Shown: positions 9,589 to 21,105 of the stretch, piece after piece
How the letters are laid out: each line of letters opens with the position of its first letter
Numbering within the stretch: the stretch's first letter is position 1
NCBI RefSeq assembly: GCF_022340605.1
Contig: NZ_JAJDNQ010000027.1
Span: 54,619-118,618, forward strand
Direction: 5' to 3'
DNA from: Thiohalocapsa sp.
Lineage (GTDB): Bacteria; Pseudomonadota; Gammaproteobacteria; Chromatiales; Chromatiaceae
DNA: 64,000 bases
Program-made: the position numbers and the translations under genes
Notes under the pieces: model-generated
What the model was told of the DNA's origin: nothing
The model's input: only the letters and a program-made list of their open reading frames with translations
Database searches by the model: none

Positions 9589-10671
9589 TCAGACCTTGCT
9601 TGCCGCGACGCCCGCCTCGGCAAAGGTGGCCATGCCAGCATGCAGGGCACAGGCGAGGCGCAGCAGCGCCACCGCGGTGGCGGCGCCACTGCCCTCCCCC
9701 AGCCGCATGCCCAGATCCAGCAGCGCTGCACTGCCCCCGGCATCGCCCCCGGAGCCCCCAAGCGCCTCCAGCAGGGCCGCATGGCCCGGCTCCGCCGAGC
9801 GGTGCGAGAGCAGGAGCCAGTCCGTGGCACCGGCGCAGAGCCGGCTCGCCGCAAGCGCCGCCGCGCTGCTGATGAAGCCGTCCACCAGCACCGGCAACCC
9901 GCGCTGGGCGCAGGCGATGTAGGCGCCCGCCAGCGCCGCGATCTCGAAGCCGCCGACGCAGGCGAGCACGGCAGCCGGGTCGGCGAGCCGGGCGGCATGC
10001 AACGCCAGCCCTTGCTCGATGACCGCCACCTTGCGGGCGACGCCGACAGCGTCGAGGCCCGTGCCAGGCCCGGCGAGCGCCCCGGGCGGTCGGTCCAGCA
10101 GCGCGCAGGCGACAGCGCTGGCCGCGGTGGTGTTGCCGATGCCCATCTCGCCGCCGATGAAGAGCTCGGAGCCATTCGCCAGTGCGCGCTCCGCGGCCGC
10201 GGCACCTTCGTGCAGTGCCCGGGCCAGTTGGTCATCGGACATGGCTGGCCCCTGGGTGAAGTCGGCGCTGCCGGGGCCGATGACGGCGTCATGGATGTCC
10301 GGATGCACCGGCACCGGTACCACGGTGCCCAGATTCACCAGCTCCAGCCGCGCGCCGAGCTGCCGCGCCAGGACGGAGATGGCCGCGCCGCCGCCGGCCA
10401 TGTTGGCCACCATCTGCGCGGTGACCGCCTGCGGGAATGCCGAAACGCCCGCCGCCGCCACGCCGTGGTCCGCGGCGAACACCGTGATCCAGACCCGGTC
10501 CACATCCGGGCGCTCCCGCCCCTGTAGCGCCGCCAGCCGCACGGCGAGATCCTCCAGTCGGCCAAGCGCCCCGGCCGGCTTGGTGAGCTGGGCCTGGTGT
10601 GCGACGGCCGCTTCGGCGGCGGCTGCGTCCGGACGCGCGGCCGGGTTGCGGAACCAGTGTGTTGAATTCAA
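9589..10671 (-). CDS. cobT: Nicotinate-nucleotide--dimethylbenzimidazole phosphoribosyltransferase
   Basis: CobT activates the lower ligand base to alpha-ribazole phosphate. The 360-residue protein has the family blocks [40 protein letters not shown] and [13 protein letters not shown]. The glutamate in the last block corresponds to the catalytic base in the Salmonella enzyme. The start codon appears to be TTG at 10671, preceded by GGGAG at seven bases. No better ATG exists. It is followed at 13 bp by cobC and preceded by cobU with a 100-bp gap. Confidence 0.95.
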   Translation of the reverse strand: MNSTHWFRNPAARPDAAAAEAAVAHQAQLTKPAGALGRLEDLAVRLAALQGRERPDVDRVWITVFAADHGVAAAGVSAFPQAVTAQMVANMAGGGAAISVLARQLGARLELVNLGTVVPVPVHPDIHDAVIGPGSADFTQGPAMSDDQLARALHEGAAAAERALANGSELFIGGEMGIGNTTAASAVACALLDRPPGALAGPGTGLDAVGVARKVAVIEQGLALHAARLADPAAVLACVGGFEIAALAGAYIACAQRGLPVLVDGFISSAAALAASRLCAGATDWLLLSHRSAEPGHAALLEALGGSGGDAGGSAALLDLGMRLGEGSGAATAVALLRLACALHAGMATFAEAGVAASKV

Positions 10672-10771
10672 TGCGTAGCTCCCATCGATAGACGCTGATA
10701 AGTCGGTGTGCTATCAGAAAACGCCGGCCTATCGGCGCTTTCCGTGCGAGTCTGCAATATTCGGTGCCGCC

Positions 10772-11293
10772 CTAGACCGGCGGCCCCTTGAGCGCCAGCG
10801 GCAGGCCGGCGGCGGTGAAGTACACGGCGCCGCAGACGGCGGCGAGACGCTGGTGCAGCACCCCGGCGAGGTCGCAATACCGGCGTGCGAGGGCGTGCAT
10901 TGGAATCACGCCCAGGTTGGTCTCGTTGCCGACGAAGATCACCTGGCCCGGAAGCGCGGGCAGCAGGCTCGGCAGCGCCGCCAGCTCGCGCTGGAGCTGT
11001 TCTTCGTCCTCGCCCCACAGCAGGTTGCTGAGCCAGAGGGTCAGGCACTCCACCAGCAGGCAGTGGCCGTCGGCGGCCTCCCGACGCAGGGTGTCCACCA
11101 ACGCCAGCGGCTCCTCCACCAGCCGCCAGTCCGCCGGCCGGCGCTCCCGGTGCGCGGCGATGCGCGCAATCATCTCGTCATCCGACGGCCTGGCCGTGGC
11201 GATATAGGTCACGGCCAGGCCCGACTCGCGGGCCAGCCGCTCCGCGAGGCGGCTCTTGCCGGAGCGGACACCGCCGAGGATCAAGGTATGCAT
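10772..11293 (-). CDS. cobU: Adenosylcobinamide kinase / guanylyltransferase
   Basis: A bifunctional enzyme that phosphorylates adenosylcobinamide and then transfers GMP from GTP. The 173-residue protein starts MHTLILGGVRSGKS with the P-loop at residues 7-14. It then has YIATARPSDDEM, the HRERRP segment containing the guanylylated histidine, and VECLTLWLSNLL. The region just upstream of the ATG has no Shine-Dalgarno sequence and is already part of a repeat-rich spacer, which is odd for a metabolic gene. It may depend on btuB read-through and thus on the riboswitch. Confidence 0.95.
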   Translation of the reverse strand: MHTLILGGVRSGKSRLAERLARESGLAVTYIATARPSDDEMIARIAAHRERRPADWRLVEEPLALVDTLRREAADGHCLLVECLTLWLSNLLWGEDEEQLQRELAALPSLLPALPGQVIFVGNETNLGVIPMHALARRYCDLAGVLHQRLAAVCGAVYFTAAGLPLALKGPPV

Positions 11294-11302
11294 GAGAAAT
11301 CA

Positions 11303-11526
<224 letters not shown>

Positions 11527-11534
11527 CCTCATTT

Positions 11535-13475
11535 TCATGGCTCATACCGCAAAGTCACATAAATCCCCCGCCCCGGCTGGTTGTAGTACGCCACCGTCTC
11601 GTACTCCTCGTTGAAGACGTTCTCCAGCCGCGCCTGGATGCTGAGCGCATCGGTGAAAGCGAAGGACGCGCGCAGGTCGAGCAGGGTGTAGCCGGCCAGG
11701 CGCACGGCGTTGGCCGGGTCGTCGAAGCGCCGCCCGGCGGCGAACAGCGTACCGCCGACGCCGACGCGGCCGAAGCTGCGGTCGAGGTCGAGCCGGAAGG
11801 TCTGCTGCGGGCGGTGCGGCAGCAGTTTGCCGTCGTTGGGCCCGGGGGAGTCGTTGCGCGGGTCCAGCAACGTGAGGCTCGCCGAGACGTCGGTGTCCAG
11901 CACGCGGCCGAAGAGCACGGTCTCCAGGCCGCGAATGCGTGCGCGGTCGAGGTTCTCCGCGAGGTAGGTGGGAGGCACCAGGGTGATCAGGTCATCGACG
12001 TGGATCTCGAACAGATTGAGCGACCAGTCCAGCCGCGCGAGCCGCCCGGCCAGGCCCAACTCGCCGCTGCGGGTCTGCTCCGGCTTCAGGTCCGGATTGC
12101 CGCCGGCGAAGAAGGCATCGCCCGGGTAGTACAGGTCGTTGAAGGTGGGCGCCGTGAAGGCGGTGCCATAGGCGGCGGTGACACGCAGGCTCGGCAGCAC
12201 CTCGTAACCGAGCACCAGGTCGCCGGTGCCGTGGCCGCCAAACTGCTCGTTGTCGTCGTGGCGCAGGCTCGCCTTGATGGCGGCGGGGCCGAACCGGCCC
12301 TGGTACTCGCCATAGACGCCGGTGTTGTCGCGCGAACTTACGCTGTAGTCGACGCTGCCGGTGACCTTGTCGCGCAGGTAATCGACGCCGATGGTGAGCA
12401 GTTGGTCGGCGCCGATGGCGAAGTCGTTCTGCAGGCCGAGCGTGTCGCGGCGGGTATCGAACTGACTCATGAACACGCTGTCTTTGGCATTCTGCTGCTC
12501 ATCCCAACTGCGCCCGGCGCTGAGCTCCAGGTCCCAGAACCCGAGCGGGCGCAGCAGGATCCGGGCGCCCGCCACCTGCTGCACGTTGTCGGCCTGGTTC
12601 TGGTAGGCGCCGTCGAAGTCCACCCGACTCTCGGCGCGCAGGAAGCTCAAGTCGGCGCTGGCGCGCTCGCCGAAGTCGTAGCCGGCGGCGGCGCTGACGC
12701 CCCGGTTGCTGTAACCATCCCTGTCCGGCTCATCGGTGCCGCAACCGTCGAAGTACGGTAAGCCGCGCCCGCGGCAGGCATCGAAGCCTTCGCTCTGGTC
12801 GACGTTGCCGGAGATGCTGAAGCGCCCGTGCTGACCGCCGCCGCGGATGCCGCCGGCGATGCCCGCGGTCTGATAGCGCCCGGCGGTGGTGCTGAGGAAG
12901 GGCCGAAGCGGTCCGCCGCCACGGCGCGTGAACACCTGCACCACGCCGCCGGCGGCCTCGGAGCCATAGAGGCTGGAGCGCGGGCCGCGCACCACCTCGA
13001 TGCGCTCGATCTGGTCCACGGGCAGGTTCTGGAACTCGGTCTGGCCGGTGGTGGCGGAGCCCACCTTGATGCCGTCCACCAGGAACAACACCTGATTGGC
13101 GTTGGTGCCGCGCAGATACAGATCCGTGACTCGCCCGGGGCCGCCGGAGTTGGACAGCACCACACCCGGCAGGCCGCGCAGCAGGTCCACCGTGCTGCGC
13201 GCCTGGGTGCGCTCGATCTCCTCGCGGGTGACAACGCTGACGGGCACCAGCGTCTCATCGGCGGTCTCGGCGGTGCGGGTGGCGGTCACCACCACCGGTT
13301 CCACATTGGTAACGTCCTCGACGAAGCTCGGCACATCCCCCGCCGCACCGTCAACGGCCGCTGCCGCGGCGCCGAGCGGCCACGGCACGGCGCATGCGAG
13401 CACGACACTGAACAAAGTGCCCTTTGGCGGATGCTTTGGGAGATACCGGCGGCATCCCTGCTGAGAGTCTGACAT
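11535..13475 (-). CDS. btuB: TonB-dependent vitamin B12 outer-membrane receptor
   Basis: A 646-residue TonB-dependent receptor. The signal peptide is near residues 17-40. A TonB-box-like segment, VEPVVVTATRTAET, is followed by the plug domain (TVDLLRGLPGVVLSN, LYLRGTNANQVLFLVDG, IEVVRGPRSSLYGSEAAGGVV). A 22-strand-type barrel ends in IYVTLRYEP. The plug and barrel signatures are typical of BtuB, and the upstream cobalamin riboswitch supports B12 as the ligand. The start has GGGGAGG just upstream. cobU, cobT and cobC follow on the same strand. Confidence 0.93.
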   Translation of the reverse strand: MSDSQQGCRRYLPKHPPKGTLFSVVLACAVPWPLGAAAAAVDGAAGDVPSFVEDVTNVEPVVVTATRTAETADETLVPVSVVTREEIERTQARSTVDLLRGLPGVVLSNSGGPGRVTDLYLRGTNANQVLFLVDGIKVGSATTGQTEFQNLPVDQIERIEVVRGPRSSLYGSEAAGGVVQVFTRRGGGPLRPFLSTTAGRYQTAGIAGGIRGGGQHGRFSISGNVDQSEGFDACRGRGLPYFDGCGTDEPDRDGYSNRGVSAAAGYDFGERASADLSFLRAESRVDFDGAYQNQADNVQQVAGARILLRPLGFWDLELSAGRSWDEQQNAKDSVFMSQFDTRRDTLGLQNDFAIGADQLLTIGVDYLRDKVTGSVDYSVSSRDNTGVYGEYQGRFGPAAIKASLRHDDNEQFGGHGTGDLVLGYEVLPSLRVTAAYGTAFTAPTFNDLYYPGDAFFAGGNPDLKPEQTRSGELGLAGRLARLDWSLNLFEIHVDDLITLVPPTYLAENLDRARIRGLETVLFGRVLDTDVSASLTLLDPRNDSPGPNDGKLLPHRPQQTFRLDLDRSFGRVGVGGTLFAAGRRFDDPANAVRLAGYTLLDLRASFAFTDALSIQARLENVFNEEYETVAYYNQPGRGIYVTLRYEP

Positions 13476-14198
13476 CGAACGCCTCCCCGCCCCGCTCACC
13501 CGCTGGGGCTCGTGTGGACACAGGCGCCGGGAGATTGAGGCGAATTCGGGCGGCGTGGACGATGGACGAAGGCGGGGTCCGCGGCGGGTCGCGCTCTCGC
13601 ACGGGAGCACGACGGCAGCAACGGGCGCGCGAGCGGCACCGGCACACCGACCCCGCCCTCCGCGACGCCGCGAGCATCCAGCGGGCCGGTATCCGGGCTC
13701 GCGAGCTGGGGTGCCGCCTGGCGCCCGTCTGCGCCAACCCTCAGGCATCCCGGCCGCGACGCCTTCCCACGGCCCGGTGGCCGCAGTGGCATCTCGTCGC
13801 GGCTTGACTCGCCCACCGTTGCGGGGGCAGCGCCGGCATCACGGCGTGGACGGCGGTCGCGGACAGCACGGGAACCCAATCTGTGCCAGGCTCCCAGAGG
13901 GCGTCCACAACCGGGTCCGGCACGTTGGACCGGCTTCCCGTTCAACCCCGCCACCGTTCGCAGCCTGAACTGACAAACGGCCGGGGCACCCACTGGAAAG
14001 CGGCATATTCTGAAGTCTTGCGACGCGGCGATGCAAATTCCTACGGTTGACGCGGATCAAGCGGCGCGCTCGATCGCATTACCGCAAGTACCGGCATTGA
14101 TGCCGCGCGCGTCGGGCCATGCCGCACGGGCCAGAGCTGCGCAATGGCGTACAATCGGCCGAGATAACGCTGGACACAACGCTCAGAGCAGTCTCCCC
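13476..14198. other. Divergent region between btuB and the CheB-CheR gene
   Basis: This region of about 720 bp holds the cobalamin riboswitch (listed separately) and about 200 bp of leader before btuB. On the other side there is a possible TACAAT -10 (14150-14155) for the plus-strand chemotaxis gene. Open frames across it are shadows with no family resemblance. Confidence 0.5.
13675..13935 (-). ncRNA. Cobalamin (AdoCbl-type) riboswitch
   Basis: On the minus strand the leader contains GCTGCCCCCGCAACGG (complement of about 13818-13833), close to the conserved GCNGCCCCCGCAACTG core. GCCACTG follows about 30 bases later (near 13784-13790). A B12-box-like AGCCCGGATACCGGCC comes last (near 13684-13699). 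The order and spacing are those of the cobalamin riboswitch. It precedes btuB by about 200 bp and should repress btuB, and perhaps cobU-cobT-cobC, when adenosylcobalamin is abundant. The 5' limit is approximate. Confidence 0.88.
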
Positions 14199-17135
14199 AT
14201 GCCCGACACCAGCAACGGCGCCAGCCTACCGCACACCGAGGATTCCCCGGCCGAAGCCAAGTTCTATGTCGTCGCCGTTGGCGCGTCGGCGGGCGGGCTC
14301 GACGCACTCGAACGCTTTTTCCATGGCCTGCCGGCCCGCTCCGGCGCCGCCTACGTAGTGATCCAGCACCTGTCGCCGGACCACAAGAGCATGATGGGCA
14401 ACCTGCTCGGCAGGCACACCAGCATGCCGGTGGTGACGGTGGAGGACGGCATGGAGATCAAGCCGGACCGGGTCCACCTGATCCCGCCGGCGAGCGTCAT
14501 GAGCGTCTCGCGCAACCAGCTGCGCCTGAGCCCGAAGAACCCGCGCGGACTCACCCTACCCATCGACCTCTTCTTCACCGCACTAGCGCGGGAGTTCGGC
14601 AAGTACGCCATCGGCGTGGTGCTCTCGGGCACCGGCTCCGACGGCACCCGCGGCGCTGTGGCCATCAACGACGCGGGCGGCCTGCTGCTGGCGCAGGAGC
14701 CCGAGTCCGCCAAGTTCGACGGCATGCCGCGCAGCGTCATCGCCACCGGCCTGGTGGACGGCATCCTGCCCCCGGAGGAACTAGGGCCGCGGGTGATGGA
14801 CCACATCAGCCAGGCGCCGCGCCCGCGCATCCGCCCGGCGGACGACGGCATCGCCACGGACCGCCAGAGCGCGCTGGAAGAGACCATGCACCTGCTCCAG
14901 CACCAGGGCGGCATCGACTTCCGCGACTACAAGCCGGCCACGGTCATGCGCCGCATCGAGCGGCGCATGCAGGTGCGCCACGTGCCGGACCTGGAGAACT
15001 ACGCGCGGCTGCTGGAGGGCGACCGCACCGAGCTCAACGCGCTCCGCCGCGAGCTGCTGATCCCGGTGACCAGCTTCTTCCGCGACCCGGTCGCGTTCGA
15101 GGTGCTGGCGCAGACCGCCATCGACACCATCGTCAAGGAGCGCGGCGAGAACCAACCCATCCGCATCTGGGTGCCCGGCGCGTCGACCGGTGAGGAGGCG
15201 TACTCCATCGCCATCCTGTTCGCCGAGGCCTGCGCGCGGGCGCGGCGCTGGCCGCCGATCAAGCTCTTCGCGACGGACGTCGAGCAGCACAACGTGGACT
15301 TCGGCAGCGCCGGCGTCTTCTCCGAGGCCATCACCACGGAGGTGTCACCGGAGCGCCTGGAGCAGTGGTTCTACAAGCGCGGCAACCACTTCGTCATCAA
15401 GAACGAGATCCGCCAGAACATCGTCTTCGCCCGCCACAACCTGCTCTCGGACCCGCCCTTCACGCGCATGGACCTAGTGTCCTGCCGCAACCTGCTCATC
15501 TACTTCCGCACCGAGGCGCAGGAGCGAGCCCTGAGAAGGCTTCAATACGCGCTCGCCCCCGGCGGCTTCCTGTTCCTCGGCTCCAGCGAGACCCTGGCGC
15601 AGCTCCAGACCGACTTCACCGCCGTCAACTCCAAGGCCAAGGTGTTCCGCATCCTGCGCCACGTGGCGCTGCCGCTGGACACCGGCGCCTCGCAGCTCAC
15701 CCGGCTCGCCGGCGCCGCGCCGCACCAGCGCCGGCACACGCCGCGTGATCGCCGCCTCACCGACGCCGCCGCCATCGAGGCCGGCGAGTCCGTGCTGCTG
15801 CGCTCCTACGCCCCCACCAGCCTGCTGCTCAACGCCAACCAGGAGCTGATGCACGTCTTCGGCGACGTGAGCCATTACCTGCGCATCGGCGAGGGCGCCG
15901 TCACGCTCGACCTCGCCAAGCTGCTGCCGCCGACGCTGGCGCCGGTGGCGCAGGCGTTGCTGCACAAGACCGCGCGCGGCCACGAGCCGCTGCGCTCGGA
16001 CCTGCTCAGCATGCAGTTGCCGGACGGCACCACGGAACGGCTGCGGCTGGTGGCACGTAGCGTGTCGCTGGACCAGGGCGAGCCGCATCTGCTCCTGTCC
16101 TTTGAGCCGGATGCGACACCGCTGGACAACGGCGTCACGCTGGCCGGCGCCATCGAAACCATGAACATGGACCAGGAGCACGTCGAGCGCGTGCAGACCC
16201 TGGAGCGGGAGCTGGCCGCCACCCGCGAGAGCCTGCAGGCCACCATCGAGGAGTTGGAGACCGCCAACGAGGAGCTTCAGGCCACCAACGAGGAGCTGAT
16301 GGCCTCGAACGAGGAGCTGCAATCCTCGAACGAGGAGCTGCAGTCGGTCAACGAAGAGCTGTACACGGTCAACGCCGAGAACCAGGAGAAGATCGAGATC
16401 CTGAACCGCCTCAACGCGGACCTCGACAACATGGCCAAGGCGGCGGCCATCGCGACCATCTTCGTCGACTCGAACCTGCTGCTCACCCGCTTCACGCCGG
16501 AGGCCACCAGCCTGTTCAAGATCCGCGACGGCGACCTCGGCCGCTCCATCGAAGACTTCACCAACCTGCTGGACTACCCTGAGTTCGTGGTGGAGCTCAA
16601 GCGCACCATCGCCGATGGCGAGATGACCCAGCGCGAAATCCGCGCCGCCAATGGCCGGCTGTACCTGTTACGCGTGCTGCCCTACGCCGTGCGCGAGCAC
16701 GAGGCACGCGGCGCGGTGGCAACCTTCGTGGATGTGACCGTCCTGCGCGACGCCGAGCGCCTGCAGGCAGTACTCGATTCGCTGCCGGAGCACGTGGCCC
16801 TGCTGGATGACGACGGCGAGGTGAAGCTGATCAACCGCGCTTGGCGCGAGTTCGCCGCCACACACAACGCCTCCGGCGGCATCGGCGCCCGCTACCCCGA
16901 GGCATGGGCCGGCGACGCCGGCTTCGACGCCCGCCAGGAGGCCGAGCTGCGCGCCGGCCTGGACACGCTCATCAGCGGCGAGCGCGAGGAATTCGCGATG
17001 ATCTATCCATACCGTGGCGACGACGGCACGCGCTGGTTCGCCATGCACGCCGCGCCCATCGTGCACGGCAACGGCGGCATGGTCGTGAGCCATGTCGACA
17101 TCACCCAGTGGTATCGTCCGGGCGAGCGGGACTGA
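14199..17135 (+). CDS. CheB-CheR-PAS chemotaxis fusion protein
   Basis: A 978-residue fusion. Residues 20-215 are a CheB methylesterase with the triad Ser30 (GASAGG), His57 (QHLSP) and Asp near 148 (TGSDG). It has no receiver domain. Residues 225-490 are a CheR methyltransferase with the SAM site [12 protein letters not shown] and SCRNLLIYF. Residues 655-745 form a strong coiled coil of repeated ELxxxNEEL heptads. Two PAS domains follow (about 750-850 and 855-970) with no kinase. Such fusions are common in proteobacteria, and their signalling partner is usually unknown. The first ATG of the long frame is at 14031; 14199 fits the domain start better. Confidence 0.88.
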   Translation: MPDTSNGASLPHTEDSPAEAKFYVVAVGASAGGLDALERFFHGLPARSGAAYVVIQHLSPDHKSMMGNLLGRHTSMPVVTVEDGMEIKPDRVHLIPPASVMSVSRNQLRLSPKNPRGLTLPIDLFFTALAREFGKYAIGVVLSGTGSDGTRGAVAINDAGGLLLAQEPESAKFDGMPRSVIATGLVDGILPPEELGPRVMDHISQAPRPRIRPADDGIATDRQSALEETMHLLQHQGGIDFRDYKPATVMRRIERRMQVRHVPDLENYARLLEGDRTELNALRRELLIPVTSFFRDPVAFEVLAQTAIDTIVKERGENQPIRIWVPGASTGEEAYSIAILFAEACARARRWPPIKLFATDVEQHNVDFGSAGVFSEAITTEVSPERLEQWFYKRGNHFVIKNEIRQNIVFARHNLLSDPPFTRMDLVSCRNLLIYFRTEAQERALRRLQYALAPGGFLFLGSSETLAQLQTDFTAVNSKAKVFRILRHVALPLDTGASQLTRLAGAAPHQRRHTPRDRRLTDAAAIEAGESVLLRSYAPTSLLLNANQELMHVFGDVSHYLRIGEGAVTLDLAKLLPPTLAPVAQALLHKTARGHEPLRSDLLSMQLPDGTTERLRLVARSVSLDQGEPHLLLSFEPDATPLDNGVTLAGAIETMNMDQEHVERVQTLERELAATRESLQATIEELETANEELQATNEELMASNEELQSSNEELQSVNEELYTVNAENQEKIEILNRLNADLDNMAKAAAIATIFVDSNLLLTRFTPEATSLFKIRDGDLGRSIEDFTNLLDYPEFVVELKRTIADGEMTQREIRAANGRLYLLRVLPYAVREHEARGAVATFVDVTVLRDAERLQAVLDSLPEHVALLDDDGEVKLINRAWREFAATHNASGGIGARYPEAWAGDAGFDARQEAELRAGLDTLISGEREEFAMIYPYRGDDGTRWFAMHAAPIVHGNGGMVVSHVDITQWYRPGERD

Positions 17136-17219
17136 GCGCAGGCAGGCCACCGAAGACGACGCGCTGGAGCCACCCCAGACCGTCACCCGCGCCGGTTTCG
17201 CCGGCGCAGGACGCCAGCC

Positions 17220-20200
17220 ATGACAACGACTGAGACGCCCGATGCGCGACAACGGGCAGCCGAGCCCGAGCAGCAGGAGTCAGCAGGGGGAGCGGCGGCG
17301 ACAGCGCTGCGCACGCGCGCGCTGGAGGCGCTGCGCGCCGGCCACTTCGACCTGGTGGAGCAGGTACTGAGTGACGGCAAGCTGGATATCCCCACGCTGG
17401 TGGAAAACCTGCGCGTCTACCAGGCGGAGCTGGAGCTCCAGAACGAGGAGCTGCGCGCCAGCGAGCAGCGGGCGCTCACGGCACTCGCCCGCTACACCAC
17501 GCTGTTCACCGAGCTGCCCATGGCGGGCTTGGTGGTGGACGACTACGGGCTGGTCCTGGAGGCCAATCCCCGGGCTCGGGATCTCCTGTCGCTGCGGGAC
17601 ATCCGCTCCCACCAGTACTTCCTGGTTCGGCTCGTGCACGAAGACGACCGTGCCGCCGTGGCAGCCGCCTTCCACCGGGCCAAGCGCAGCCAGGCCGAGG
17701 CCCTCACCGAGGTGCGCTTCACCGCCGCCGACGGCGACCGCTTCCAGGCGGACCTGCACCTCGCGCGGCTGCCCTCGGACAACGACAACGCACCAGAGCG
17801 GTTCGTCTGCGCCATCGTGGACCAGACCGAGGTCATCCGCCAGCGCAATGCCCTGGCCCGCGCCTACGACGAGCTGGAGCGCAGCGAGGAACGCTACCGT
17901 GTGCTGGCGGATTTCAGCCCCGAGTGGGACTACTGGTACGGCCCCGACCGGCGCTTCATCTATGTCTCACCCGCCTGTTTCGAGGTAACTGGCTACAGCG
18001 CCGAAGCGTTCCGCAAGGAGCCTGACCTGTTCGAGCGCATCGTCCACCCGGAGGACCTGTCCACCTGGCAAGCGCACATGGACGAGGCCCACGACGTGGA
18101 CCACCACGACCTCGGCCGACTGCAGTTCCGCGTCCGCAGCCACGACGGGCAGGTGCGCTGGATCGAGCACGTGTGCCGGCCCGTATGCACGCCGGATGGA
18201 CGCTTCCTGGGGCGGCGCGGCGTCAACCGGGACATCACCAAGCGCCACGAGGCACGCGAGGCCCTGGCGCGCAGCGAGGCACTGCTCAACGCCACAGGGC
18301 GCCTCGCCAGCGTCGGCGGCTGGGAGCTCCGCACGGACACCCAAGCCCTGCTCTGGACCCGGGTCACACGCGAGCTGCACGAGGTGGACGACGACTACGT
18401 GCCCACCGTCCGCAAGACCCTGGCCTTCTACCACCCGGAGGACCGGCCACGCCTGGCGCAGGCGATCCGCACCGCGTCGCAGGACGGCACGCCCTATGCG
18501 CTCGAGCTCAGGCTGACCACCGCCCACGGCAACGAGCGCTGGGTCAAGACCACTGGTGAGGCGGTGCGCGACGATGACGGCCACGTCGTGGCGCTGCGCG
18601 GCAGCGTCCAGGACATCAGTGCCCGGGTCGCCGCGGACCATGCCCTGCGCGCCAGCGAGGCCCGCTTCCGCTCCGTGTTCGATGCCGCACCCGTCGGCAT
18701 TGCCGTTGTCGACGGCGACGAGCGCGTGGTCATGTCCAACGCCGCGCTGCAGCGCTTCCTGGGCTACGATGCCGCCGAGCTCCGGCGCATGAGCTTTCGT
18801 GACTACACCCACCCGGACGAGATCGGCAAGGAATCCCGGCTCTACGCGGACTTGCTCGCCGGCCGGCGCGGCAGCTACACCCGCGACAACCGCTACCTGC
18901 GTAAGGATGGCCGCACCGTCTGGGGGCGCCTGACGGTGGCCCTGTTGCGCGATCCAGACGAGGGCGGCAACTTCGCCATCAGCATGGTCGCCGACATCGA
19001 CGAGCAGCGCGCCGCCGAGCGCGCGCGCCGCGAGAGCGAGCGCCGCTACCGCGCGCTGTACGAATCCGCCGGCGAGGGCATGGCCATCCTCCAGGGGGGC
19101 GTGTTCACGTCCTTCAATGCCGCGGCCGTGCGGCTGCTCGGCTACGAGGACCAGGTTGGGCTGTTGGGCAAACAGCCGGCAGAGCTGTCCCCCGAGCGAC
19201 AACCGGACGGCGAGCGCAGCGCAGACAAGCAGGCGCGCATCAGCGCCGCCGCGGACAGGGGAGAGGTGCAGCGCTTCGACTGGGAGCTGCTGGGCGCCGA
19301 CGACAGCGTACGCCTAGTGCAGGTGACGCTGATTCCCGCGGAGCTGGAAGGCGAGCGGGCGCTGTTTTCCATCTGGTACGACCTCACCGAGGGCCGCGCC
19401 GCCGCGCTGCGTGAGGCCCGCGCGCATACCGTGTTCGAGAACACCATGGAGGGGATCGTCGTCACCGACGCCGAGCGGCACATCGTCGCCGTCAACCGCG
19501 CCTTCACCGAGATCACCGGCTACTCGGAAGAGGAGGCGCTCGGCCAGGATCCGCGCATGCTGCAATCCGGCCGCCACGACGAGAGCTTCTACCAGGCCCT
19601 ATGGGCATCCCTGAACCGCACCGGACAGTGGCGTGGGCAGTTCTGGAACCGACGCAAGAACGGCGAGATCTATCCGCAGCTCAGCACCATCAGCGCCGTG
19701 CACGACCCGGGCGGGCGGCTCATGAACTACATCGGCGTCTTTAGCGACATCACGCAGCTCAAGCGCTCGGAGCAGGCGCTGTACGACCTCGCGCACAAGG
19801 ACCCCCTCACCGGGCTGGCCAACCGCACCCTGCTGCGCGCCCGGCTGGAGCAGTCCCTGCCGCGCGCCGCCCGCGCGGGGCGCATGCTCGCGCTGCTGTT
19901 CCTGGACCTCGACCTGTTCAAGAACGTCAACGACACCCTCGGCCACCCGGTCGGCGACGCGCTGCTGCAGAGTGTCGCCGACGCCATGGCCGAGCAGGTG
20001 GGCGGCAACAACAGCATTGCCCGGCTCGGCGGCGACGAGTTCGTCGTGCTGCTGGAGGACATCGGCCATCCCGACGCCGCAGCACACCTGGCGCGGCGGC
20101 TGCTCGGCGTCTTCACTCAGCCCTTCGCCGCCCAGGGGCGGGAACTGCACATCACCGCAAGCATCGGCATCAGCGTCTTTCCCGCCGACGGCGAGGACAT

Positions 20201-21101
20201 GGACGCCCTGCTCGCCAACGCCGACGTCGCCATGTACCGGGCCAAGGACCAGGGCCGCAACACCTACCGCTTCTTCAAACCGGAGATGACCGAGGGTGCG
20301 GTGGAGCGGCTCAAGCTCGAGAACGCGCTGCGCGGCGCCCTGGCGCGCAGTGAGCTGACGCTGGAATTCCAGCCGCAAGTGCGTCTCGCCGACGGCTGCA
20401 TGCACGGCGCCGAGGCCCTGTTGCGCTGGCACCATCCCGAGTATGGGCAAATCTCCCCGTCGCGCTTCATCCCCATTGCCGAGGAACTGGGGCTCATCGT
20501 CGAGTTCGGCTACTGGGCGCTGGAGCACGCCTGTAAGCAGCTCGCCGAATGGGACGCCCACGGCTTCCTGGTGCCGCGGCTCGCGGTGAACCTGTCGGTG
20601 CTGCAGCTCGAGCGCCCCGGACTGGTGAAAGAGGTCCAGGCCATCATGGCGCGCACCCACGTGGAGCCGGACCGCCTGGAGCTGGAGGTCACCGAGTCCA
20701 TGCTTATGCGGCACGCCGACCAGGTTATCGCCAACCTGGCGGGTCTACGCGACTTAGGGATAACCATTGCCGTGGACGACTTCGGCTCCGGGTTCTCGTC
20801 GCTGGCCTACCTCAAGCGGCTGCCCATCCACCGGCTCAAGATCGACAAATCCTTCATCGATCAGCTCACCCAGGACGCCAACGACGACGCCATCACCCGC
20901 GCCATCATCGCCTTGGGTCACGGACTCGGGCTCGAAGTGATCGCCGAGGGCGTCGAGACCGAGCCCCAGGCCGAATTCCTGCGCCGCGAGGGCTGCGCCG
21001 AGGCGCAGGGGTTCCTGTTCGGCAAGCCCATGCCGGCGCACCAACTCATTGCCAGCGCCCCCTTCAACCGGAGCCCGCGGCCGGGTCGCGCGCGGTACTG
21101 A
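17220..21101 (+). CDS. Six-PAS GGDEF-EAL cyclic di-GMP protein
   Basis: A 1293-residue cytoplasmic protein. About six PAS/PAC modules begin near residues 93, 225, 355, 482, 609 and 737. A GGDEF domain follows with intact RLGGDEFVV (about residue 937), then an EAL domain with EALLRW (about 1064), LEVTES, DDFGSGFSS, KIDKSFI and EGVET. All key catalytic residues of both domains are present, so it could make and degrade cyclic di-GMP. The PAS array suggests several inputs. It starts 84 bp after the CheB-CheR-PAS gene and is likely cotranscribed. The WbuC-like cupin begins 4 bp after its stop. Confidence 0.93.
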   Translation: MTTTETPDARQRAAEPEQQESAGGAAATALRTRALEALRAGHFDLVEQVLSDGKLDIPTLVENLRVYQAELELQNEELRASEQRALTALARYTTLFTELPMAGLVVDDYGLVLEANPRARDLLSLRDIRSHQYFLVRLVHEDDRAAVAAAFHRAKRSQAEALTEVRFTAADGDRFQADLHLARLPSDNDNAPERFVCAIVDQTEVIRQRNALARAYDELERSEERYRVLADFSPEWDYWYGPDRRFIYVSPACFEVTGYSAEAFRKEPDLFERIVHPEDLSTWQAHMDEAHDVDHHDLGRLQFRVRSHDGQVRWIEHVCRPVCTPDGRFLGRRGVNRDITKRHEAREALARSEALLNATGRLASVGGWELRTDTQALLWTRVTRELHEVDDDYVPTVRKTLAFYHPEDRPRLAQAIRTASQDGTPYALELRLTTAHGNERWVKTTGEAVRDDDGHVVALRGSVQDISARVAADHALRASEARFRSVFDAAPVGIAVVDGDERVVMSNAALQRFLGYDAAELRRMSFRDYTHPDEIGKESRLYADLLAGRRGSYTRDNRYLRKDGRTVWGRLTVALLRDPDEGGNFAISMVADIDEQRAAERARRESERRYRALYESAGEGMAILQGGVFTSFNAAAVRLLGYEDQVGLLGKQPAELSPERQPDGERSADKQARISAAADRGEVQRFDWELLGADDSVRLVQVTLIPAELEGERALFSIWYDLTEGRAAALREARAHTVFENTMEGIVVTDAERHIVAVNRAFTEITGYSEEEALGQDPRMLQSGRHDESFYQALWASLNRTGQWRGQFWNRRKNGEIYPQLSTISAVHDPGGRLMNYIGVFSDITQLKRSEQALYDLAHKDPLTGLANRTLLRARLEQSLPRAARAGRMLALLFLDLDLFKNVNDTLGHPVGDALLQSVADAMAEQVGGNNSIARLGGDEFVVLLEDIGHPDAAAHLARRLLGVFTQPFAAQGRELHITASIGISVFPADGEDMDALLANADVAMYRAKDQGRNTYRFFKPEMTEGAVERLKLENALRGALARSELTLEFQPQVRLADGCMHGAEALLRWHHPEYGQISPSRFIPIAEELGLIVEFGYWALEHACKQLAEWDAHGFLVPRLAVNLSVLQLERPGLVKEVQAIMARTHVEPDRLELEVTESMLMRHADQVIANLAGLRDLGITIAVDDFGSGFSSLAYLKRLPIHRLKIDKSFIDQLTQDANDDAITRAIIALGHGLGLEVIAEGVETEPQAEFLRREGCAEAQGFLFGKPMPAHQLIASAPFNRSPRPGRARY

Positions 21102-21105
21102 GCCC

